The notes below the pieces were generated by a model. It saw only the letters and a program-made list of their open reading frames with translations. It was not told the DNA's origin and ran no database searches. From contig JAGTJM010000154.1 in assembly GCA_020747015.1 (NCBI GenBank), positions 1 to 21,803 of the forward strand: a DNA stretch of 21,803 bases. Direction: 5' to 3'. Shown here piece by piece: positions 1 through 7,502 of the stretch (positions are counted from its first letter, which is position 1; each line of letters opens with the position of its first letter). Position numbers and translations under genes: made by a program. Origin of the DNA: Pyrenochaeta sp. MPI-SDFR-AT-0127 (lineage: Eukaryota > Ascomycota > Dothideomycetes > Pleosporales > Cucurbitariaceae).

Positions 1-486
1 GACCAGTCGGGCAAATTTTCTTTGCACAGTAAGTTCTATTCGAGATGTCTTATTTGGATTGATATTTAGTCCTGAATACTAGATACGATGACGGGCCTGT
101 CACTCTTGGGTGGCTGCGGGCATCACGGCGCGAACTTGACCCCCATCAATCAACGCCGGACCAGCCTGTGCATCTACATGAACGGGATCTTCCGGTAGAA
201 TCGCAAAAGGTATATGAGCTCAATGTGGAGATGTGGGCAAGCTCAACAACTTACCTGGCTGGCGAATCGCTTCGATTGATAGTCCAAGGTTGTGACATTG
301 CAGTGAGTTCATAGCGCTTCTATTGGCTTGAAAATGTGCTTATGGACCGTAACTCAGCGCGAGACATATCCAAATATTCTCACTCGTCATGAAACGGAAC
401 AGGTCAATCAAGGATATCATAAGATTTGGACTGGTGCAGACCATAAGTCACACCTTCTTCTTCCAATAATTGGGTCAAAGTTTTAG
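1..486 (+). CDS. CocE/NonD-type (peptidase S15 family) hydrolase, C-terminal part of a split gene
   Basis: The gene is open at the left edge. My exon model is 1-28, 83-302 and 358-486, with introns at 29-82 (GTAAGT..TAG) and 303-357 (GTGAGT..CAG). Exon 2 reads GWLRASRRELDP, then a proline/histidine-rich stretch, then GESLRLIVQGCDI. Exon 3 reads TRHETEQVNQGYHKIWTGA, then SHLLLPII, and stops at TAG 484-486. Order and spacing match the C-terminal beta-sandwich domain (PepX_C type) of CocE/NonD hydrolases, in which 'LRASHRELD', 'LRLVVQG.D' and 'H..T.N.G.H.I..G..Y.S.LL.P..P' recur. Family members hydrolyse esters or amides with an alpha/beta-hydrolase catalytic domain, which would lie outside the window. 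The phases of exons 2 and 3 agree. The first intron is less certain because only 28 bases precede it. No disabling mutation is seen. Substrate cannot be inferred from this domain. Confidence 0.8.
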
Positions 487-776
487 AATAGTACGCAGGT
501 AATAAAATGAGTAACGTGTTCCACCACCTAGTGGGCCAGCCGAAAACACACAAAAAATTAGGAAAACAGGCCCTTGCAATCTTAACGATAACTTTATAAT
601 AACTCCTATAAATATATTCCTAGCCTTCTCTACCTATTTAGAGGCTTATATTAGATTCCTAGATTTCTAAGCCTTACTATTCTCTAGATATTAAGCGTTA
701 GCCCCTAATTCTATATAAATTTACTATATTTTAAGACCTACTAAATAGATCCTCTTCAAAGTCTAAGAAATAGCTT
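487..776. other. 3' flank of the hydrolase gene passing into AT-rich repeat remnant
   Basis: About 487-580 has normal composition and probably holds the 3' UTR of the hydrolase gene. From about 585 the sequence becomes AT-rich, with TA-rich words and few CA/TG dinucleotides, as in RIP-mutated repeats. I see no gene here. Confidence 0.5.
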
Positions 777-989
777 AGAGTATATATCTTATCTATATAC
801 GTCGATAATCCTATGTAGGATCCTATAGTATCCTATAGTACCTTAACTCCGTAACATAGGATCTCTAGGACTACGTGACTTCGCGGGGCACACGTTATCA
901 TTAGCCTTTGTTTAGGTCTTGTTGACGCCCGTGGCCTTCTCACCATCCTACTCATAAGCGCCTGCCTTCCTCGTTACAGGTTCGTAACA
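777..989 (+). repeat. partial LTR remnant, copy A
   Basis: This segment matches the 3' half of the LTR-like repeat at 11742-12129. Shared landmarks are the 'ggatc..taggacta' block, 'cggggcacacgttatcattagcct' (as cggggtatacattattattagcct in the other copy) and the end 'gttacaggttcgtaaca'. It ends in CA at 988-989, the normal LTR terminus, where the 12129 copy has TA. From about 880 on it keeps CA where the other copies have TA, so it shows the less mutated version. The 5' half is missing. Confidence 0.6.
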
Positions 990-1387
990 TTACGCCGCTA
1001 TAATTTCCAATAAGTTCCATGGGAATGCCGGAGCTATGTAGCCGAGAAACGCCAATCATGTGACAATCGAAGATTTGCCGAACATGTCTTGCTCTTTCTA
1101 TGCGTGCCTGTTTGTGTTGCGGGCTGCGGGATTAACTCTCCGAAAGGCGTGCTCGGGCCCCGAATTACCCCACCCCATAACACCTATGGCCCATGTGCGG
1201 GAACGCCATAGCCGGCAGGCTTGATCGCACGGACGTCAGAAATAGACAAATCAAGTTAGCGCTCGAGAAACATATCTATCAGTTGAGGAACGAAATGCTC
1301 TCTATTGCAGCACTTGTGACAGTCAATTGTTATCTTTATATACCTATTTTGGCTGACAAACAATTCAATCTTACAACAATATCCGTC
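990..1387 (+). promoter_or_regulatory. 5' region of the dioxygenase gene
   Basis: This is the stretch between the LTR end and the likely ATG at 1388. Composition is normal for a gene flank, with a C-rich patch near 1158-1180 (ccccgaattaccccacccc). I see no convincing TATA box. It overlaps the optional N-terminal extension of the dioxygenase reading frame that begins at 1193. The role as promoter is inferred from position only. Confidence 0.3.
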
Positions 1388-3022
1388 ATGGCCGCCTACG
1401 CCCCCGCCTATATCGATGGCATACGTGCGACATCCAGAACCGAGTTTCCTAATACTCCAGTCTTCAACAATTGGATTGCCCCTTCACGATTCGAGGGCGA
1501 CCTCCAGTTTCTTGAAGTAAAAGGGACTGTTCCTACGTCGATTCGTGGAATTTATTACAGCATGGGTGTTGACCAACGTTTTCCTCCAAAGTACGAGTCA
1601 GATATTCTATTCAATGGAGACGGCATCATTAGCGCTTTCCGTATCGAAGATGGCCAGATAGACTGGAAACGGCGATATGTGCACACTGATCGTTACAAAG
1701 CTGAGTCTAAAGCCCGTCGACCTTTGTTTGGCAAATATCGCAATCCGTTTACCGATGATGAAGAGGTGCAGGGTATTATTCGCACAGCTGCAAACACCAA
1801 TACTACCTTCTGGAGGGGCGCCCTCTTAGCAATGAAAGAAGATGGACCACCGTTCGCTGTCCACCCGGAAACATTAGAGACATTCGGTCGGTATGATTTT
1901 GAGGGCCAGGTCCAAAGTCCTACATTCACTGCGCATCCAAAAATAGATCCTAGAACAGGGTCAATGCTGTGCTTTTCGTATGAAGCAGGTGGGAATGGGA
2001 ATGATGCTTCGAAAGAGATGGTGTTCTACGAGATTAACAAGGACGGGAAAAAGATTACGGAGGTGTGGTTCGAGGCACCATTCTGCGGCTATTCACATGA
2101 CTTTGGGTTTACAACGAACTATGCTATTCTGCCGGTATCCCCATTAAAATCAGATCTCAATAGATTGAAGCAAGGAGGGAACCATTGGGCCTGGGATCCA
2201 AAAGAGGACCACTTGTTCGCAATTGTGCCGAGGAAAAACCCACTAAGTAAAGATGTGAGGTGGGTGAGGTCTGACAACGCATTTCAAGGCCACATAGCGA
2301 ATGCTTTCGAGGATGAAGCCGGGAAGCTGCATTATGATCTGAGCATGGCAGATGACAATGTCTTTTGGTGGTTTCCCGAGGAGGGGAAGGAGCCTTTGCA
2401 CCCTGGAAAACGAGGCCGGGCTATTCGATCTCCTATGACTAGGTTCATCTTCGACACAGCCTCGCTTTCTAAGGACTCTCGCGTTGAGCCAACTTACAAA
2501 TGTGAAACCAGTACAGAATTCGCACGCATCGATGATCGCTTCCAGGGCAGACGGTATAACCACTTCTGGGCACTCGGGATGGATTTGACGCGCTCTTATG
2601 ATTTTGAAGCATGCGGGCCACCAGCTAGTGGCCTTTTTAATTTGCTTGTCCACTGGAACTGGGAAACCAAGCAGGAAGAAGTATGGTGGCCGGGACCGCG
2701 AACCACTTTGCAAGAACCATGTTTCGTGCCTAGGAGCGAAGACGCTCCTGAAGGGGACGGCTACATTGTAGTTGTTCTAAATCGCCTAGATCTCAAGTAC
2801 ATCGAATTAGCGTTCTTTGATGCGCAGCATATTATGGATGGGCCTATCGGTCTAAGTAAGCTTCCTCTGCGGCCCAGAATCGCATTCCATGGAAACTTCG
2901 TGGGCCTAGCCGAGATTGAAGAATTTGCTCGACTTCGAGAGGACCAATTAGGTCCGGTAAAACCGGCTCAGAAACCTTTGCCGTGGCAAATTCAGAAACA
3001 GGGGGAGCATCATAGTTGCTAG
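1193..3022 (+). CDS. carotenoid oxygenase family protein (lignostilbene / carotenoid cleavage dioxygenase type)
   Basis: An intact frame of 609 codons, without visible introns, ends at TAG 3020-3022. It carries the hallmarks of non-haem Fe(II) enzymes that cleave a carbon-carbon double bond in carotenoids or stilbenes. The four expected iron-ligand histidines are H248 (FTAHPK), H302 (YSHDFG), H367 (GHIANAFED) and H566 (FHGNFVG). Glutamates in second-shell contexts are E264, E372 and E508 (LQEPCFVPR). NGDG at 141-144 fits the family's N-terminal blade motif. The first 65 residues are unlike the family and include a hydrophobic stretch (about 36-53). I think Met66 (ATG 1388, context cgtcATGGCC) is the real start, giving 544 aa, close to usual length. 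It is probably cytosolic. The retinal-forming and stilbene-cleaving subgroups cannot be told apart by eye. It lies between RIP-mutated repeats but has no RIP stops itself. Confidence 0.88.
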   Translation: MCGNAIAGRLDRTDVRNRQIKLALEKHIYQLRNEMLSIAALVTVNCYLYIPILADKQFNLTTISVMAAYAPAYIDGIRATSRTEFPNTPVFNNWIAPSRFEGDLQFLEVKGTVPTSIRGIYYSMGVDQRFPPKYESDILFNGDGIISAFRIEDGQIDWKRRYVHTDRYKAESKARRPLFGKYRNPFTDDEEVQGIIRTAANTNTTFWRGALLAMKEDGPPFAVHPETLETFGRYDFEGQVQSPTFTAHPKIDPRTGSMLCFSYEAGGNGNDASKEMVFYEINKDGKKITEVWFEAPFCGYSHDFGFTTNYAILPVSPLKSDLNRLKQGGNHWAWDPKEDHLFAIVPRKNPLSKDVRWVRSDNAFQGHIANAFEDEAGKLHYDLSMADDNVFWWFPEEGKEPLHPGKRGRAIRSPMTRFIFDTASLSKDSRVEPTYKCETSTEFARIDDRFQGRRYNHFWALGMDLTRSYDFEACGPPASGLFNLLVHWNWETKQEEVWWPGPRTTLQEPCFVPRSEDAPEGDGYIVVVLNRLDLKYIELAFFDAQHIMDGPIGLSKLPLRPRIAFHGNFVGLAEIEEFARLREDQLGPVKPAQKPLPWQIQKQGEHHSC

Positions 3023-3439
3023 AATGGTATGTATCGCACGGGATTACGCCTTTGCATTGATTCCGAAAAAGTACTAGAGCCATAAATAGAACCAATGTGC
3101 GGCTATTATACCAAATATAAGATCTATTTGAAAACTTTATTAAAGATTAGCTAATATAATAAGTCTGCAGATTCCGAAAGCTAAGTTTACTTTACTTACT
3201 TATCTTTTCATTCCTTATATTAGAGTTAATATATATAAGAAGTCTTAGAGTATTAGAGTCTTAAGCTTTCTAAGTTATATCTATAACTCTATAGACCTAT
3301 AGACTATTATATAATCTTAGGATATATCTTAGACTTTTAGGTATTAGAAGTACTTAAGATAGTAGTACTCTACTATATAGGCTAGATTATAATAAGTCCT
3401 CTAATCTTAATATATATATAGCCTATATAATAAGTCTCT
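3023..3439. other. dioxygenase 3' flank and start of RIP-degraded DNA
   Basis: The first 90 bases look like a normal 3' UTR. From about 3110 the sequence turns abruptly AT-rich with almost no CA or TG. No gene, RNA or recognisable element motif was seen. Confidence 0.45.
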
Positions 3440-3955
3440 AAGCGTTATATAAGAATAGGGATAGAGTATATACTCTAGTATAGGATAAGGACTACTAAGA
3501 GGGTATTAGACCTACCTCTAATACTACTCTAAAATAGGCCTATTACTCTTATCCTTTTATACTAGACTTATAGGTATAACGAACATTATATAGAAATAGG
3601 GATACTTACGCGTTCCTATAGGATAAAGGGTCCTACTTAGGTAATATTAGACCTACCTCTAATACTACCCTAAATAGACCTATTACCCCTATTTCCCTAT
3701 ATATAAATAGAGCTCTTTAGTAGTAGATAGTAGGATAAGTTCTTCTTATCCTTCTATACTAGACCTATAGAAATAGAGGTATTCTTAGTTATCTACTATA
3801 GTATATACTCTTATATACCTTTAAGTTATACTTAGATTCCTTTTAGAACTCTCTAGCGCCTATATTATTATAATAGGAATAGAATATCTTTTTAGGTATT
3901 TGATATAGTATATACTCCTATTTATCTTTAAGTTATATTAGATCCCTTTTAGAAC
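3440..3955 (+). repeat. three tandem units or fragments of one LTR-like repeat
   Basis: Unit 1 (about 3440-3575) and unit 2 (about 3583-3857) share 'tattagacctacctctaatacta' and 'cttatcctt.tatactagac'. Unit 3 (about 3865-3955) repeats the end of unit 2 (gatatagtatatactcctat, then agttatattagatcccttttagaac). Unit 1 lacks the middle of unit 2 and unit 3 only has the 3' part. Unit 2 contains a TATA-like 'ctatatataaatagagctc' near 3700, as expected of an LTR promoter. The whole unit recurs inverted at 12350-12628. RIP-mutated, no coding frame. The parent retrotransposon is not identified. Confidence 0.6.
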
Positions 3956-3956
3956 C

Positions 3957-4264
3957 TATTAAAAGGGCTTAGTATCCTTAGTAGAGTAGTTATAATATAA
4001 AGTAGCTAGTATTACTAAGGAGTTCTTTCTTAGTAGCTTCTAGATTAGAGTAAGTAGAGATAGATAAGAGGTTAAAGTTATTCGAAGTATTAAATAGTAG
4101 TATTTAATAATAACTTAAGGTTAATTATAATATTCCTTAAGGATATATTACTCTTATCTATATATATTACTATTAGTCTTAATCTAGGTCTCGCTTAATA
4201 TCTATATCTTCTTTATCTTCTTCTTATTTATAAGTACTAGTATCCTTATTATAGATTTATAATA
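3957..4264 (+). repeat. degraded LTR, copy B
   Basis: It starts 'tattaaaagggc', where copy C at 11742 has TGTTAAAAGGGC (the TG to TA change is of RIP type), and ends 'gatttataata'. It follows copy C closely for the first 170 bases (shared 'ttctttcttagtagcttctagattagagtaagtagagatagataag'), lacks about 80 internal bases, and rejoins it at 'attagtcttaatctaggtctcgcttaata'. No internal retrotransposon coding was recognised next to it, so it is probably a solo or truncated LTR. Confidence 0.65.
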
Positions 4265-5209
4265 ATAGCCTAGCTATATAGCTCTATAGTTCTTCTATAT
4301 ATACTAATCTCTAGAATAACTATATAGGTCTACGGCTAGGTATTAATAATATAACTAAATAGTCTTTCTAGAGTCTAGTTATAAGTAGGGCCCTAAAGAG
4401 GAAGCCTTAGATTATCCTATTTATAACGTACTATAAAGTTAACCTTAGAGATAGTAGACTTATAATATAGGTTTAGGATTTTCTAGTAAAAGTAAGAAGA
4501 ATTTCTCTAACTCTTTACTTAAGATATATTATACGCTAAGGGTAAATCTTTAATTTAATAAAGTCTCTATCTATTAAATTATTAGATATAAGGAGAAGCT
4601 TAGAAGTACTATATAGGAAAGAGCGATAAATAGTAAGACTAATAACTATTATAATCTATAGAACCTCTAGAAGTAGAGGAACTATAAAAGAAAGTAGTAG
4701 ATAGAATAATAATAAAGGATTATCTATTCTAAATAAAAAGATTTATTAACTTCTAATACTATCTTATAGATACGCTTCTCTCCTATTATAAAAAGGCGAA
4801 GATAGGATAAAATTCTAATTACTAAGCTTTATACTAATAATCTATTAGATATAGTACTTATAGCTAGATTAATATAATACTTAGATACTTTATTCTATTA
4901 AAATAGGCTAATTCGTTCTTAATAAGTATTATAGCAAAACCGATAAAGTACTAGTGTACGCCGCTACTCTCCTCCTTTACTCTATAAACGTGCCGCGTAT
5001 ATTTAAAAAACCTAGCCTTTAAGCTAGTATAAGTATTCTATTATTACTAATATAATTTAGAAGGAAAACTATAATATAGACCTTATTAAAGACTATCCGC
5101 CGAGTCTATAATCTTCGATGCCACCGCCGGAATAATAGTATAGCAAGCTAGACCTAATGTTTCAGAATCTGGATGCGAAGCCTGCTAACCAGGCCGAAAG
5201 CGACGATTT
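4265..5209. other. RIP-degraded DNA without recognisable gene
   Basis: Extremely TA-rich, with scarce CA/TG, up to about 4930; composition recovers gradually by 5130. Reading TAA/TAG as possible former glutamine or tryptophan codons, I could not recover a convincing transposon protein on either strand. It is presumably the body of an old repeat. Confidence 0.4.
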
Positions 5210-5316
5210 TGTTAAGATGGGCGATGAAGGTAGCGGTCATGTGACTAATATTTTATGACTAATAAGTATAACTATTTAGTCTTCAGACCCCGCTTTACAA
5301 TAGAATAACTCTTACA
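5210..5316 (+). repeat. short TG..CA repeat, copy 1
   Basis: It starts 'tgttaagatgggcgatgaaggtag' and 'ggtcatgtgact', carries '..ctatttagtcttcagaccc', and ends 'ataactcttaca'. The same sequence, diverged, is at 11204-11309 in the same orientation. The TG..CA ends and size of about 107 bp would suit a very small LTR (for example a TRIM) or an unclassified short interspersed element. No flanking duplication was found. Confidence 0.5.
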
Positions 5317-5329
5317 CCCCCAAAGTTTT

Positions 5330-5688
5330 GATAGATTTTAACGCCTTCATAAACGCTCATCCTATTCAGCCTCCAAAGGATTGTACTCCACTACAATGCA
5401 ATATCCTCGGCTTAGCCGCAAGGCTATAGCTACTGTATACTCTCTATCCCAGCCGAATCGTCAGAACCAGAGAGGACCTTGTCAGTCTTCCGCAGGACTT
5501 GTTCGTGGGATAGGCTTCGATTAACTTGTAGAACGGTTGAGATGATTGAATGTATCGGTAATTGGCTTAGGGAAGGACATATTTGGCCGCTATATCTTCA
5601 TGGGATGGGTTTGCCTATGGAGCCAGAGGCAGATGATGATCTAGATGGGTTAGATGGCGAAAGCATGGATGTAATTGATTGGTTTTAG
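5330..5688 (+). pseudogene. hAT-family transposase, C-terminal fragment with frameshifts
   Basis: Three successive frames give the end of a hAT transposase. FNAFINAHPIQPPKD at about 5337-5381 leads into YPRLSRKAIATVYS (from about 5401), then a frame change near 5440 to SIPAESSEPERTLS and RRTCSWDRLRLTC, ending in IGNWLREGHI and an acidic tail, stop at 5686-5688. 'YPRLSR.A', 'SIPA.SSEPER.FS' and 'RRT.SWDRLRL' are the classic landmarks of the hAT C-terminal dimerisation domain. The DDE/RNase H-like core and zinc finger are absent. At least two frameshifts make it inactive. RIP stops are few, so it was degraded differently from the neighbouring AT-rich blocks. Confidence 0.8.
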
Positions 5689-6505
5689 GGCACGTACAGC
5701 CATTTAATATTTCTCGGCTATTAACTAGTTATCCATTATGACGCCGTTACGTTACAAGCCCTACTCATAACCGTTATAACCCAGTTGTCCAGCAGCCCAT
5801 GTATGATGGACGAACATTTGGTGCAGTATCGTGGCCCTGAATCTCTCCTTAAATATCTTCTCTTCAAGCGAAGGGGCTATAATTAAGAAGAGAATATTAA
5901 AATGTTGTAGACACTTGCTAATATATACATTTTGAGGTTGCCTAGAGGAGTGATAGAACACGTTATTCGCCATGTTACTCGGTCATTGTGCTGTTCGAGT
6001 ACCGTCTCCGAGAAGGGCTCATCGTTTCCAGTTACAAAACCGAGAAGTTGCTGTAAGGCCAAATGTCCAATCATTTTGATGCTGTTCTAGAAAGGATCAC
6101 CGTGCGGAAGCGCTGAGCCCGCAGGATCGCCCCGCTTGTGCCACTGGCGAGCGGGGCTCACTGTGATTGGCCAAGGAGCCAAAGTCCCGCCAGTAATTTT
6201 ACTTGAAGTGGATCTCCTGACGTTTAGATGGAGTTCTACTGCAATGCACTGTCATGCCACGATTTACACGGACAACATACTTGCGCAGATCATTAGAGAG
6301 TTGCCATGAAACGGGCCGTTAAGCGAGGAAAGCCGCTCCGTGGCTATTAGGGTTCATTTCAGGGAGCGAGGAGAGGAGAGGAAGAAGAGAAGTTGGTTAA
6401 ATTACAAAGCTGTCTACGAAAGAGACAATAGCCTGTTCCACCATGCTTCACGCGACTAACTAGCTTTAACTACCGCAGCGCACAAATCAGCGGGTACGGA
6501 GACAA
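5689..6505. other. normal-composition spacer with short open frames and a GC hairpin, no identified gene
   Basis: Two minus-strand open frames (5761-5973 and 5883-6074, the latter starting MIGHLALQQLLGFVTG) could be pieces of one broken or split gene, but I do not recognise them. At 6129-6157 GCCCCGCT and AGCGGGGC form a perfect 8-bp stem with a 13-nt loop. An overlapping alternative pairing joins TGAGCCCGC (6114-6122) and GCGGGGCTCA (6151-6160). The region may hold the 3' end of the adjacent pogo-type element, but I found no terminal repeat. Confidence 0.35.
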
Positions 6506-7213
6506 TTATTTAGTTCTTTGGCGCTTTGGGTACGTACAAGCATTGTGATCAAGTGAATCGCACATGCTACACTTGCGTGGTGCACGTTTTTGAGCCTGAG
6601 GAGGCACTTTACGAGCCCTGCTCTGTTCGACTTCATTCTGAACATGCGCCTCCACCTCACGGTTCTGTACCTTGTCCTGACCTTCCTGAATAGTTAAGAT
6701 ACCCACTTCTGCTATACGATGCGTCGCTCGCTTACGCCTTTAACACATCTGACCCTCAACTTCCTTCCCGTACGACGCCTTGAGTGGTCCAAAACAGCCT
6801 ACATCAAGTGGTTGAAGTAGGTGAGATGCGTGTGGAAGCATACAGCGCGTAATAATTGAGTTCTGCTTACAAAACTCAGAGAACTGGCCTGCGTGATGGT
6901 TTCCATGACCGTCTAAGGTAAGGAGACTGTATTTACCTTTTGCACAAGACTGGGTATAGCTATTGAAGTGCTGAATCCATTGGAACCCAATCTGATCGTC
7001 GGTCCATCCATTCTCACTAACAGCAATCGCTCAGTCATGCGGTAAGTTGCTATTTATATGCCAGGTCGCTTGATGGAGCTTCGCTCGATGAGAGGTGGGA
7101 TGGCCCATCCTTGAGCATTGATTCCTTGCACAACAGTAACCCATTCTCGATTTCCTGGTTGTGTAGACTTTGGGCGGCCCTTCCGATCTGCTCGTGGGCA
7201 GAGTTGCTAACAA
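6506..7213 (-). pseudogene. pogo/Fot1-type DDE transposase, C-terminal two-thirds, broken
   Basis: Read on the minus strand from about 7213, the catalytic region shows QPGNREWVTVVQGINAQGW, then ATWHINSNLPHD, SENGWTDDQIGFQWIQHF, LTLDGHGNHHAGQF (second catalytic Asp, about 6901-6913) and LLQPLDVGCFGPLK (third catalytic Asp, about 6790-6825). The tail is charged and ends in a CCHC-like segment, RKCSMCDSLDHNACTYPKR, just before the stop near 6506. These are the landmarks of fungal pogo/Fot1 (DDE1 superfamily) transposases, which move Tc1/mariner-like elements. At least two frame changes (about 7060-7130) and in-frame stops (after NLPHD and after EGQMC) disable it. The N-terminal DNA-binding part and first catalytic Asp are missing: homology stops where the foldback element begins. 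Confidence 0.85.
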
Positions 7214-7423
7214 ATTAACAATCAGTCCGGTCCAGACTGTTATCTGTGCACTTAGCGTTGTTGCTATGCGAACCTAAGGACGTACCCCTTTTTGGCTCGT
7301 ACACACGTCCTAAACACGTAAAGCTATACCTACATCTTCAACTTGGTCTATGCCGTGATAAGGAATGCGTGTGTACAGGTAACAGTCTAGACAGGACTGA
7401 TTGTTAATTTGTTCGCAACTCTG
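7199..7423. mobile_element. 225-bp foldback/MITE-like element with 53-bp terminal inverted repeats
   Basis: The left arm 7199-7251 (cagagttgctaacaaattaacaatcag..) and right arm 7371-7423 are inverted copies that match at 48 of 53 positions by my count. The 119-bp centre is not repeated and has no coding frame. The CAGAG end resembles hAT termini, but the 8-bp flanks (ctcgtggg and ctctcacc) do not match, so I cannot assign a superfamily. It touches the broken 5' edge of the pogo-type transposase and lies 80 bp from the stop codon of the Kelch gene. A transcript through it would form a long hairpin. Confidence 0.75.
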
Positions 7424-7502
7424 CTCTCACCGAGAATCCCTCTCAAAACAAGGAACAATCTCTTCACATCTTCATGCCCTCATGTTGTAATACGATCTAA
7501 TC

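Noticed and set aside
1160..1180. Carbon-catabolite repressor (SYGGRG-type) site upstream of the dioxygenase
   Set aside because: The 6-base degenerate motif is too common to call without a cluster.
1693..3095. Minus-strand open frames at 1693-1929, 2243-2713 and 2844-3095
   Set aside because: They lie inside or overlap the dioxygenase gene on the other strand and show no family motif.
6114..6160. GC hairpin as a terminator or small-RNA gene
   Set aside because: Stem is only 8 bp, no T run or conserved RNA context; noted in the spacer entry only.
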